The notes under the pieces are model-generated. The model saw only the letters and a program-made list of their open reading frames with translations. It was not told where the DNA came from and made no database searches. From NCBI GenBank assembly GCA_026415215.1, contig JAOAHN010000099.1:21758-85757 (forward strand): DNA of 64,000 bases, written 5' to 3'. Position 1 is the first letter of the stretch. Every line of letters begins with the position of its first letter. Position numbers and translations under genes: made by a program. Shown in pieces: positions 56,072 to 64,000 of this stretch. The stretch comes from Candidatus Hydrogenedentota bacterium. GTDB lineage: Bacteria; Hydrogenedentota; Hydrogenedentia; Hydrogenedentales; Hydrogenedentaceae.

Positions 56072-56923
56072 ATGGACACTCATAAAATGGAGATATTAAT
56101 TGGAGAAAGCATCAGAGTTCCCTCTGAAAAACTGTTACTAATAGCAGGACCTTGTGTAATAGAAAACTACGAGCATACCTTGTTCCTCGCCAAGGAAATT
56201 AAAGAAATAACGAAAGAACACAATGTTAATTTTGTATTCAAAGCATCTTTCGATAAAGCAAATAGAACTTCTCTACATTCTTATAGAGGACCGGGAATAT
56301 ACGAGGGAATTGAAATTATCAAGGAGGTAAAAAAGGAAGCAAATGTTCTGGTCCTTTCAGATATTCACGAGTCCTGGCAAGCGGAAGTGTGTAACGAAGT
56401 TTTAGATGTTATCCAGATACCTGCTTTTTTGTGTAGGCAAACTGATCTTCTTATATCAGCCGGGAAAACAATGAAACCTATAAACATAAAGAAAGGGCAG
56501 TTCTTAGCTCCATGGAATATGGTTTCGGCTATAGAAAAAATCGAATCTACAGGAAACAAGAACATAATGTTAACCGAACGGGGTACGTGTTTCGGATACA
56601 ACACACTTGTAATGGACCCCTGCTCTATTCCAATTATGAAAACGAGTGGCTACCCAGTAATCGTGGATGCTACTCACAGTGTTCAGAAACCTGGTGGAGA
56701 AGGAAAATCCTCAGGGGGGAACAGAGAATTGGCTCCCTATATAGCGAATGCGGGTATAGCAGTAGGTGCTGACGGGATATTTATTGAGGTACATGAAAAT
56801 CCTGATAGAGCATTATCTGACGGGCCTAATTCTATAAAACTGTCTCGTCTGCCTTCTCTTATTAGGAAATGGGTTAAACTTTTCAATTGCATAAGGGAAC
56901 TTACAAATGAGAACTATAGGTAA
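56072..56923 (+). CDS. kdsA: 3-deoxy-D-manno-octulosonate-8-phosphate synthase, metal-dependent type
   Basis: 283 residues. Condenses phosphoenolpyruvate and arabinose-5-phosphate into Kdo-8-phosphate for LPS. LIAGPCVIE carries Cys28 at the position that is Cys in the metal-dependent Aquifex enzyme and Asn in the metal-independent E. coli one. Other blocks (KASFDKANRTSLHSYRGPG, LSDIHE, VDATHSVQKPGG, EVHENPDRALSDGPN) are intact. It follows mtnA by 5 nt and overlaps kdsD. Confidence 0.95.
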   Translation: MDTHKMEILIGESIRVPSEKLLLIAGPCVIENYEHTLFLAKEIKEITKEHNVNFVFKASFDKANRTSLHSYRGPGIYEGIEIIKEVKKEANVLVLSDIHESWQAEVCNEVLDVIQIPAFLCRQTDLLISAGKTMKPINIKKGQFLAPWNMVSAIEKIESTGNKNIMLTERGTCFGYNTLVMDPCSIPIMKTSGYPVIVDATHSVQKPGGEGKSSGGNRELAPYIANAGIAVGADGIFIEVHENPDRALSDGPNSIKLSRLPSLIRKWVKLFNCIRELTNENYR

Positions 56924-57860
56924 GCGAGTACTAAACATAGAAGCAGAAGCATTGCTGAAAGCAAGCGAAAAATTAGGAATAGAATTCGATACCGCTGTGC
57001 ATTTGTTAAAAAGCACTAAAGGGAGGATTATAGTAACAGGTTTAGGAAAATCGGGATTGATAGGGAAAAAAATTTCAGCTACTTTTGCCTCATGTGGTTA
57101 TCCTTCAATGTTTGTTCATGCTACCGATGCTGTCCATGGGGACTTGGGAAATATAACGGAACACGATGTAGTGATAGCTATTTCTTATAGTGGCGAAACT
57201 GAAGAAGTAATTAATCTGATTCAACTGATTAAAAGAATCGGTGCGAAGTTGATAGGAATGTGTGGAAATCCTAAATCTAAGTTAGCTGAATATAGTGATG
57301 TAGTTTTAGACATTTCTGTAGAAAAAGAGGCATGTCCTATCGGAATGGTTCCCACTGCCTCTACTACACTCGCCCTTGCAATGGGTGATGCTCTTGCTGT
57401 AGCCCTAATGGAAATGGATGGGTTCAATGAAGAAATCTACAGAAAATATCACCCCGGAGGACAAATTGGCAAAAAACTCCTCAAAGTGAAACATCTAATG
57501 CACACAGGTGATGAAGTACCAAAAGTATATCCCCAAACAAAGATGAGAGATACCATTAAAGAAATGTCCTGGAAGGGATTAGGTATGGCCGTGGTAATAA
57601 ACGAGGAGAACAAAGTATTAGGAATTATCACTGATGGAGACCTTAGAAGACTTATCCAAAAACATGAGACCATAACTGAACTTACAGCCGGTGAATGTAT
57701 GCATTCACCTCCCAAAATTATCAGTCCTGACGCACTTGCAACAGAGGCTCTTAACTTGATGGAAGTGAACAAAATTACATCTCTGATAGTGGTAGATAAA
57801 GATTGGAGTCTTATAGGTGTTATTCACCTTCACGATTTGTGGAGGACTGAGATGTTTTAA
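56907..57860 (+). CDS. kdsD: Arabinose-5-phosphate isomerase
   Basis: 317 residues: a SIS domain (about 30-170; VTGLGKSGLIGKKISATFAS, AISYSGETEEVI, MVPTASTTLALAMGDALAV) followed by two CBS domains (about 205-317). It supplies arabinose-5-phosphate to KdsA, whose gene it overlaps by 17 nt. The KPF-type pairing with kdsA shows it serves LPS rather than capsule synthesis. Confidence 0.95.
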   Translation: MRTIGKRVLNIEAEALLKASEKLGIEFDTAVHLLKSTKGRIIVTGLGKSGLIGKKISATFASCGYPSMFVHATDAVHGDLGNITEHDVVIAISYSGETEEVINLIQLIKRIGAKLIGMCGNPKSKLAEYSDVVLDISVEKEACPIGMVPTASTTLALAMGDALAVALMEMDGFNEEIYRKYHPGGQIGKKLLKVKHLMHTGDEVPKVYPQTKMRDTIKEMSWKGLGMAVVINEENKVLGIITDGDLRRLIQKHETITELTAGECMHSPPKIISPDALATEALNLMEVNKITSLIVVDKDWSLIGVIHLHDLWRTEMF

Positions 57861-58039
57861 GATAAAATGTTAACCTCGGTATTTGTAGTAAAAAGCTCAC
57901 TCTCCTATTTTGAAGATTCGCTTTATCTGTCTTTTGCTTTATAAGATTCTACCAACAAAAGATTAGGGTGCAGGGAACATATTTTCAATTAGCGACATTG
58001 TGGAAGAATATTCAGAAATATAAAAGATTCATCATATAT

Positions 58040-58048
58040 TGGTATAAT
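58040..58048 (+). promoter_or_regulatory. Extended -10 promoter for cmk-recJ
   Basis: TGGTATAAT is an extended -10 element 59 nt before cmk, in the 247-bp gap after kdsD. Nothing else of note is seen in that gap. Confidence 0.45.
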
Positions 58049-58107
58049 TTTGTATATAAATGGACTAATGTAAACACTTAAGAGGTAAATAAAACAAGGT
58101 TTATTCA

Positions 58108-58824
58108 ATGAACTTAGAAAAAACCGAAGATCTTACTTCCGAACTTGCAAATATAGAAAAAGTTGTTGCAATTGATGGTCCTGCGGGTGCAGGTAAAAGT
58201 ACTGTAGGCAGGTTAGTAGCTAAGGAAATAAATTTCAAATACTTAGATACGGGGGCTATGTATAGAGCGGTAACCTGGTGGGCTCTAAATCAGAACTTAG
58301 ATATGGACGACAAAGAAAAGATAGCAGAAGAGGTAAAGAAAATCCAACTGAAGTTGATCCCAGAAGAGAATGGGCTAAAAGTGTTTGTAGATGGAAGAGA
58401 AATAACTAACGAGATAAGAACACCTGAGATAACACGGATTATTTATAAAGTAGATGAAAATCCGGGGGTTAGGAATCACTTAGTATACTTGCAAAGGCTT
58501 TTCGCTTTAGAATATCCAACTGTAGCAGACGGAAGGGACATGGGAACGGTAGTCTACCCGAACTCCAAATGCAAAATTTACTTAGATGCAAATCTGGAGA
58601 CAAGGGCATATAGAAGAAAAAAGGAATTGGAAGAAAGAGGGATTTTTGTAGATTTAGCACAAATAAAAGAGGAGATACATATCAGGGATAAGCGAAATAT
58701 GGAAAGGGAGTTTGCCCCTTTGAGGAAGGCTAAAGACGCAGTTTACATAGATACTTCTAATCTGACTGTAGAAGAAGTAAAAACAATAATTGTAGATATT
58801 GCTAAAGAACGATTTGGAATATGA
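58108..58824 (+). CDS. cmk: Cytidylate kinase
   Basis: 238 residues. The P-loop GPAGAGKS (24-31) is followed by the family block KYLDTGAMYRAVTWWAL and by VADGRDMGTVVYP and the lid arginines (RAYRRKKELEERG). Phosphorylates CMP and dCMP. A 15-residue extension precedes the P-loop domain. It overlaps recJ by 4 nt. Confidence 0.95.
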   Translation: MNLEKTEDLTSELANIEKVVAIDGPAGAGKSTVGRLVAKEINFKYLDTGAMYRAVTWWALNQNLDMDDKEKIAEEVKKIQLKLIPEENGLKVFVDGREITNEIRTPEITRIIYKVDENPGVRNHLVYLQRLFALEYPTVADGRDMGTVVYPNSKCKIYLDANLETRAYRRKKELEERGIFVDLAQIKEEIHIRDKRNMEREFAPLRKAKDAVYIDTSNLTVEEVKTIIVDIAKERFGI

Positions 58825-60515
58825 ACAATTTATCAAAAAAAGTTATTTGGAAAATTGCCCCTTGGCAAAGTGATAAAGTTAATCTAATTTCAAAAAATCT
58901 CCAAATTCCGCCTTTAGTTGCCCATATCTTAATTAATAGAGGAGTAGATACTCCTGAGAAAGTCGTAGAATTTTTAAAGCCATCATTGAAGTACATCGCT
59001 TCCCCTTATAGTCTTCAAGGAATGGCAAAAGCAGTAGAGAGAATACTTTCAGCCAAAAAAAACAATGAAAAAGTGTGGATATTTGGCGACTATGATGTTG
59101 ATGGAATTGCAGGAACAGCGTTGCTTGTCAGAGGACTCAAACGATTTGGTTTAGAAAATGTTACTCCTCTTTTACCTGAAAGACTATCAAATGGGTATGG
59201 ATTAACTCCTGAAATTGTGGAAGAGGCAAAGAAGAAAGATGTAACCCTCATTATTACAGTAGATAACGGTATTTCAACACTACCCGCAAGCTACAAGGCA
59301 AAAGAACTCGGGGTAGATTTGATTATAACTGACCATCATACTCCATTCGAAAAATTGCCAGTAGCAGTAAGCATAATAAACCCTAAATTGGAACCTCCTG
59401 ACCATCCAAGCGTAAATTTGTGTGGAGCGGGTGTAGCATTTAAACTTTCACTTGCCTTAAATGGAACCCCTAATGATTTAGATCTTGTGGCAATAGCAAC
59501 TATTGCGGATGTAATGCCATTAACAGGAGAAAATAGAACCTTAGTTGCTCTTGGCCTTCAGCACTTAGCTAAATACAAGCGATTAGGAATCAGAGCTTTA
59601 GCGGAAATGTCAAGCATTGAATTAGACCAAATCGATGTGGAGAAGATTTCTTATGCTATCGCTCCAAGAATAAATGCAGCAGGGAGACTTGATAATGCTT
59701 CTAAGTCCTTGGAACTAATCTTATGCGAAGAAGAAGAGAAGGTAAGAGAAATATCAAAGGAACTCATGGATGCGAATGAAGAAAGAAGAAATATAGAAAA
59801 TGAAATTATGAAGGATGCCATAAATGAAATAGAATCATGCCTAACAAATGAAACTCCTGCTATAGTTCTTACGAGGAGAAACTGGCATCAAGGTATCATA
59901 GGTCTTGTAGCGAGTAGACTTACAAATAAATATGGCATTCCAGTTGCCCTAATATCTGTTGATGAAAAAGGGTTTGCAAAAGGTTCAATAAGAAGTAGTG
60001 GTGGAATAGACATAATCAGAGTTTTACACAAATGTAGCCATTTTCTTGAACAATACGGGGGACATAAATTAGCAGCCGGTTTTTCACTAAATGAAGAAAG
60101 GTTACCCGAGTTCACCGAGCTACTAATCAACGCGATAAAAGATGAAATTAAAGATGAGCAGGAACAAATAATAGAGTTAGATAGCGTAATTAACTTTTCT
60201 CAAATCGATACACCACTGTTGCAATGGCTAAAAAGGTTAGAACCGGTAGGATATGGTAATCCTTCCCCTTTATTCTGCACAGCAAATGTGGAGATAGTTC
60301 CGCATTCCGTGCAAGTTGTTAAAGACTTTCATGTAAGAATGTTGCTCAAGCAAGATAACAGGGCATTTTATGGTATAGGATACTACTTAGCAGAGAGGTT
60401 TTTTAGAGAGGAAATACCTAAAAATATCGACATCGTCTATACTCCAAAAATATCACCCTCAAAGCTATATGGAGGATGCCAGCTCATAATTAGAGACTTT
60501 AGGTCATCTATATAG
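58821..60515 (+). CDS. recJ: Single-stranded-DNA-specific exonuclease RecJ
   Basis: 564 residues. DHH-phosphoesterase motifs: FGDYDVDGIAGTALL (motif I), VDNGIST (II), ITDHHTP (III), GAGVAFKL and IADVMPL (IV). The DHHA1 domain has GGHKLAAGFSL. A C-terminal OB-like region completes the usual RecJ length. It degrades single-stranded DNA 5' to 3' in recombination and repair. Adjacent to cmk, likely only an operon partner. Confidence 0.95.
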   Translation: MNNLSKKVIWKIAPWQSDKVNLISKNLQIPPLVAHILINRGVDTPEKVVEFLKPSLKYIASPYSLQGMAKAVERILSAKKNNEKVWIFGDYDVDGIAGTALLVRGLKRFGLENVTPLLPERLSNGYGLTPEIVEEAKKKDVTLIITVDNGISTLPASYKAKELGVDLIITDHHTPFEKLPVAVSIINPKLEPPDHPSVNLCGAGVAFKLSLALNGTPNDLDLVAIATIADVMPLTGENRTLVALGLQHLAKYKRLGIRALAEMSSIELDQIDVEKISYAIAPRINAAGRLDNASKSLELILCEEEEKVREISKELMDANEERRNIENEIMKDAINEIESCLTNETPAIVLTRRNWHQGIIGLVASRLTNKYGIPVALISVDEKGFAKGSIRSSGGIDIIRVLHKCSHFLEQYGGHKLAAGFSLNEERLPEFTELLINAIKDEIKDEQEQIIELDSVINFSQIDTPLLQWLKRLEPVGYGNPSPLFCTANVEIVPHSVQVVKDFHVRMLLKQDNRAFYGIGYYLAERFFREEIPKNIDIVYTPKISPSKLYGGCQLIIRDFRSSI

Positions 60516-60570
60516 ATCAGACCTTTCCAATCAGAAGCGGTAATAATTTTAAGATTTGCAGTATTTGGAG

Positions 60571-60576
60571 TATAAT
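60571..60576 (+). promoter_or_regulatory. -10 element before the PilZ-like gene
   Basis: A perfect TATAAT lies 28 nt before the ATG of the PilZ-like gene; the -35 (TTTAAG, 17 nt upstream) is weak. Confidence 0.4.
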
Positions 60577-60604
60577 AAATTTGTTACAAGAAACAAATTA
60601 GAAG

Positions 60605-61066
60605 ATGGTAGATACACCAAGGAAATATTCATCTGAAGAGATGTATTTAGATACTGAAAAAGGAGCTATGCAAAGAGGAAGGCGTATAGCTCCAAGAACA
60701 GAAACATGTCGACCTTGCTTAGTATGGAAATCAAATGAGCCTGATAAAAAAATTAAGTGTGTAATTATGGACTTGAACCGTTACGGGCTAAAAATAAGAA
60801 CTTTTGAAGATCTCTTCGTAGGAGAGGAAGTTTATATACAAATGATGAAGGAGGATACCTTTACAACACCCTTAGGCACTCCTATTAAAGCTAACATTGT
60901 GAGGGAAGCAATATCACCTTACGGATTGAAGGATTATGGAGCAAAGAGAATAATAGAAGATATAAAAAAACCGGAAGAAATAAAGCCCATAAAGTTTCCT
61001 TCTTCTAAATCAACAATGCGAACACCGCCAAAAATGCATACAATTGATTTGTGGAATGAAGAATGA
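60605..61066 (+). CDS. PilZ-like c-di-GMP-binding domain protein
   Basis: 153 residues. RRIAPR near residue 27 gives the R-x3-R part of the PilZ motif, and DLNRYGLKI matches D-x-S-x2-G except for Asn in place of Ser. Beta-strand-like segments follow, and the C-terminal 40 residues are polar and probably disordered. It lies 15 nt before a response regulator, so the two may form an output module. Binding of c-di-GMP is likely but not certain given the Ser substitution. Confidence 0.6.
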   Translation: MVDTPRKYSSEEMYLDTEKGAMQRGRRIAPRTETCRPCLVWKSNEPDKKIKCVIMDLNRYGLKIRTFEDLFVGEEVYIQMMKEDTFTTPLGTPIKANIVREAISPYGLKDYGAKRIIEDIKKPEEIKPIKFPSSKSTMRTPPKMHTIDLWNEE

Positions 61067-61081
61067 ATCGGAGGAATTAAA

Positions 61082-61459
61082 ATGGAGAAATATAAGATAT
61101 TAGTCGTAGATGATGAGCCCGATGTAGTGGAATTTTTAGAAAGGACTTTAAAAACAGAAGGTTTTAATGTAATTACCGCATACGATGGCATATCAGCCTT
61201 GGATTTAGCTTCCGTGGAAAAGCCTGATCTTATTTTGTTAGATATAATGATGCCTATGATGAGTGGATATGAAGTCTGCGAACAGATAAAGTCAAATCCC
61301 CAAACCCAATCAATTCCTGTGATATGCATAACTTCTGCACACTCTTCCGAAGCGAGAGCACACAGTTTACAGAGAGGAGCTGTGGATGTAATAACAAAGC
61401 CTTTTTATCCAAGTGAATTGGTGGCAAGGATAAAAAGATACCTTCATCCCAAAGAATAA
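61082..61459 (+). CDS. Stand-alone response regulator
   Basis: 125-residue receiver: VVDDEPDVVEF, phospho-acceptor in LLDIMMPMMSG, Thr in CITSAH and Lys in ITKPFYPSEL. No output domain. An AGGAATT site precedes it. It is separate from the chemosensory cluster; the partner kinase is unknown. Confidence 0.92.
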   Translation: MEKYKILVVDDEPDVVEFLERTLKTEGFNVITAYDGISALDLASVEKPDLILLDIMMPMMSGYEVCEQIKSNPQTQSIPVICITSAHSSEARAHSLQRGAVDVITKPFYPSELVARIKRYLHPKE

Positions 61460-61505
61460 ACTCTTACACTCGTATAGTTTTGAATTATAAATAGGAGGGA
61501 GCCAA

Positions 61506-62072
61506 TTGACTATACCCAACATGATAACCTTATTTAGATTAGCGTTGCTACCATTTTTCTTAGTCGCAGTAGTTCTATACATACCTGAAAGAGAATTCTT
61601 ACGATATTTTGCTTTTTCCCTTTGCATAATTGCGATAGTTACTGATTTAACAGATGGATATATAGCGAGGAAATTCAAAATGAGCTCTGAATTAGGGGCA
61701 AGGCTTGACCCAATGGCAGACAAGCTCGCTGTAAACTTAAGTTTAGTTTTTTTAGCATCTAACACTTCGTTTGAATACAATGTGCCTCTGTGGTTTCCAC
61801 CATTGGTGGTATTCCGAGACAGTGTAATAGTAGTGGGCACATATTTAATTTCTAAGAAACTGTCCCATGTTAAGGTGATTCCAAGGCCATTAGGCAAGCT
61901 AACTTCATTCTGTTTGTCTATATATATTGGGTTAGTCACACTCCAAATTAAGAATTTAATTCAAATCTTACTATTTTTATGCACAATACTGGTTTTATTT
62001 TCACTATTAGACTATCTAATTATTGGCATTAAATTCGCCCTAAACTATTCCAGAGCACCTTATGGTAAGTAA
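61506..62072 (+). CDS. pgsA: CDP-diacylglycerol-glycerol-3-phosphate 3-phosphatidyltransferase
   Basis: 188 residues with about five membrane segments. The CDP-alcohol motif reads TDGYIARKFKMSSELGARLD then PMADK. N-terminus TIPNMITLFRLALLP is typical of PgsA. The start is a TTG with GGAGGGAG just before it. It makes phosphatidylglycerophosphate. It overlaps der by 11 nt. Confidence 0.93.
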   Translation: MTIPNMITLFRLALLPFFLVAVVLYIPEREFLRYFAFSLCIIAIVTDLTDGYIARKFKMSSELGARLDPMADKLAVNLSLVFLASNTSFEYNVPLWFPPLVVFRDSVIVVGTYLISKKLSHVKVIPRPLGKLTSFCLSIYIGLVTLQIKNLIQILLFLCTILVLFSLLDYLIIGIKFALNYSRAPYGK

Positions 62073-63408
62073 GTTTTACAATTTACCAGTAGTGGCAATC
62101 TGCGGTAAGCCCAATGTTGGAAAGTCCACGCTGTTCAATCGAATATCAGGCAGGATGCATGCAATCATCTTAGACGAACCGGGAATCACTAGAGATAGGT
62201 GTGAAACCGTTGTAAACTTTAAGGACAAAAAATTTCTTTTGAGCGACACTGGGGGGATAATAGACAAATGTAGGGATTCCATTACTCAAAAAGTTATCCA
62301 ACAGGTAAAAAAAGCCCTTGAAGAAGCTGATTTAATTCTTATGCTTGTAGATGCTCAAGAGGGGTTAACTGCTCTTGATTTAGAGGTAAGGGATTTCTTA
62401 ATTAAACTAAATAAGCCCATAATCTTAGTAGCTAACAAGGTAGATGATGAAAAACATAAAAATAATTTGGCCGACTTATATACTCTTGGTCTTGGGCACC
62501 CTCTACCTGTTTCCTCTATCCACAATAGAGGAATAGAGGAATTATTGGAATTGGTGTATAAATTACTGCCAGAACAGGAATATACAGAGAATACATTCGA
62601 ATCCCTTATTAATGAAGCTACCAAGGTTGCAATAGTAGGAAAACCTAATGTAGGAAAATCCTCATTGGTAAATTTCCTATTGGAGGATGAAAGGGTAATT
62701 GTAGATGAGACACCTGGAACTACTCGTGATGCTATAGATATACCTTTTACATTGAATGGGAAACAATATCTATTAATAGACACCGCAGGGATGAGAAGAA
62801 AAGCTCACATAAAAAAGAGTGTGGAATTTTACAGTGTCCACCGAACTCTGAAGGCAATAAGAAGGTCTGATATAGCGTTAATTTTAATAGAAAGCACAGA
62901 GGGTATAACTGATCAGGATAAAAAAATAATAGGCTATGCAGTAGAACAAGGAGTTGGAATCGTAATAGCTTTCAGCAAGTGGGATTTAGTTGAAAAAGAT
63001 AAGGAATCTTATGATAGGTTAAAAAAACAACTTGCGAGAGAGATTCCACATTTGGACTATGTCCCAGTAACTAAGATTTCAGTTGTAGGAAAGCAAAGGA
63101 AGTTATTATCCGTCCTCTTTAAATTTATTGATACAGTTCAAGAAGCGACTCTTTTAAGAATACCAACATCTGAGTTTAATGAATTTCTATCTGAGATAAA
63201 ATCTATACATCCTCCTCCTACAAAAGGAGGAAAACAAGCAAAGATATATTATGGTGCCCAAGTGAGCGTAAAGCCAACTAAATTTTTATTATCTGTAAAT
63301 CAAAAGAAACTTTTTCACTTTAGCTACATTAGATTTTTAGAAAACAGCATTAGGAAAAAATATACTTTCACAGGTGTACCGATAATTATAGACCTGAAAG
63401 AGGACTAA
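62062..63408 (+). CDS. der: GTPase Der (EngA), 50S ribosome assembly
   Basis: 448 residues with two GTPase domains. Each has GKPNVGKS (G1: VVAICGKPNVGKSTLFNRI and VAIVGKPNVGKSSLVNFL), a G3 (DTGG, DTAG) and a G4 (NKVD and SKWD), followed by the C-terminal KH-like domain (VPVTKISVVGKQ, then the PTKFLLSVNQKKLFHFSYIR end). Intact and of normal length. Confidence 0.97.
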   Translation: MVSKFYNLPVVAICGKPNVGKSTLFNRISGRMHAIILDEPGITRDRCETVVNFKDKKFLLSDTGGIIDKCRDSITQKVIQQVKKALEEADLILMLVDAQEGLTALDLEVRDFLIKLNKPIILVANKVDDEKHKNNLADLYTLGLGHPLPVSSIHNRGIEELLELVYKLLPEQEYTENTFESLINEATKVAIVGKPNVGKSSLVNFLLEDERVIVDETPGTTRDAIDIPFTLNGKQYLLIDTAGMRRKAHIKKSVEFYSVHRTLKAIRRSDIALILIESTEGITDQDKKIIGYAVEQGVGIVIAFSKWDLVEKDKESYDRLKKQLAREIPHLDYVPVTKISVVGKQRKLLSVLFKFIDTVQEATLLRIPTSEFNEFLSEIKSIHPPPTKGGKQAKIYYGAQVSVKPTKFLLSVNQKKLFHFSYIRFLENSIRKKYTFTGVPIIIDLKED

Positions 63409-63412
63409 AACA

Positions 63413-64000
63413 ATGAACATAACTTTTGATTGGAACTTATTTGGATTCTACATGCTTTTTATACTTATTGCATACATTGCTGGTTCAATCCCCACAGGAT
63501 TATGGATTGGATTAATATTTTACAAAAAAGACATTAGACAATTCGGAAGCGGTAATATTGGTGCGACAAATGCGTATAGGGTTTTAGGCAAAGTGCCCGG
63601 TATTTTGGCATTGATTGTAGACCTTCTAAAAGGATTTATACCAGCACTTGTAGCAAAGGTCTATTTCCCGCATTATCATTATTTGGCATTGCTTGCCGGA
63701 GTTTCTGCCATTTGTGGACATATGTTCTCGGTATTCTTGAAATTCAAAGGTGGAAAGGGTGTAGCTACAGGAACAGGGGTCTATCTTGCTCTTGCCCCTA
63801 TACCTACTCTTTTGACAGCACTGATTTTCCTTATCGCAGTGGGGCTTACTAAAATGGTGAGTGTGGGTTCTATTTCCTCAGCCATTGGTTTAGCCATTCT
63901 AACTTTGATATTCTATCCACGGGATTATATTTTTGTAGGGTGCACTTTTTTAGTTGCACTAACAGTCGTATACAAACACCGCTCTAACATTAAAAGAATT
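63413..64000 (+). CDS. plsY: Acyl-phosphate glycerol-3-phosphate acyltransferase (cut at window end)
   Basis: The frame opens with ATG four nt after der and runs 196 codons to the last base, without a stop. It shows the PlsY signature GSGNIGATNAYRVLGKVPG, the loop KFKGGKGVATGTGVYL and the near-C-terminal YKHRSNIKRI, so only a few residues are missing. Polytopic membrane enzyme that adds the first acyl chain to glycerol-3-phosphate, and pairs functionally with PlsX and PgsA. Confidence 0.95.
   Translation, partial: MNITFDWNLFGFYMLFILIAYIAGSIPTGLWIGLIFYKKDIRQFGSGNIGATNAYRVLGKVPGILALIVDLLKGFIPALVAKVYFPHYHYLALLAGVSAICGHMFSVFLKFKGGKGVATGTGVYLALAPIPTLLTALIFLIAVGLTKMVSVGSISSAIGLAILTLIFYPRDYIFVGCTFLVALTVVYKHRSNIKRI

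Overview
The window reads as ordinary chromosome of a low-GC (roughly 35-40 %, judged by eye), uncultured-type Gram-negative bacterium. An outer membrane is implied by kdsA and kdsD (Kdo synthesis), PssA/Psd/PgsA/PlsY phospholipid genes, a lipoprotein and several Sec-exported proteins. No gene assigns a phylum with certainty. Large secreted proteins with Ig-like repeats, DUF4838 and GH42-like hydrolases are typical of poorly cultivated lineages that degrade polymers. I saw no phage, transposase, CRISPR array or rRNA.

Layout. 1-2592: the 5' part of a secreted Ig-repeat protein (minus strand, running off the window). 2729-5045: tRNA-Ala and a tight folate operon (SDR, folB, folK, folE). 5074-9378: a four-PDZ HtrA-like protease, a prepilin peptidase and mannose-6-phosphate isomerase. 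9378-11245: a palindromic operator-like site, an ECF sigma factor and a membrane anti-sigma/FecR-type protein. 11284-11517: two adjacent, strongly folded RNA-like domains of no family I recognise. 11576-19993: three large exported proteins (penicillin-acylase-like, DUF4838 lipoprotein, GH42-like). 20133-31150: a compact 12-gene chemosensory operon: mcp, cheA, cheW, cheX, cheY, cheD, cheR, cheD, HDOD, a response regulator, a second CheX-like gene, cheB. 31184-32888: an unusually strong ribosome-binding site with a two-codon ORF, a cobalamin riboswitch, and a beta-propeller/Ig membrane-anchored surface protein. 33064-37728: alaS, a GDPD-family esterase and a deoxyhypusine-synthase-like protein. 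38086-46113 (minus): pheS-pheT with ZapA/ZapB-like division genes, yggS, a TPR protein and an ABC-2 exporter. 46235-54395 (minus): MauE-thioredoxin protein, pssA, psd, radC, prmC, prfA, rpmE, leuA, queG. 54499-64000 (plus): hotdog thioesterase, mtnA, kdsA, kdsD, cmk, recJ, a PilZ-like protein, a response regulator, pgsA, der and plsY (cut by the window edge).

The most interesting region is the cobalamin leader and its target. The controlled gene is not a known B12 biosynthesis or transport gene. It is a secreted propeller with an Ig domain and a C-terminal anchor, which suggests a surface corrinoid-binding protein analogous to BtuG. The leader carries a 7-nt tandem duplication inside the aptamer core and a 9-nt perfect complement to the gene's own ribosome-binding site. 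The two RNA domains 20 kb upstream share that anti-RBS motif (CTCCTTCC followed by GAGATGCC) and could pair with the same ribosome-binding site over 10-11 nt. A plausible link is a C-rich regulatory RNA acting on a B12-regulated surface protein; this is inference from sequence only.

The chemosensory operon is also unusual. Its receptor has a zinc-binding CZB domain on the extracytoplasmic side, CheA contains four MshEN-like repeats that could sense c-di-GMP, and one of its two CheD proteins lacks the catalytic threonine. No flagellar genes lie nearby.
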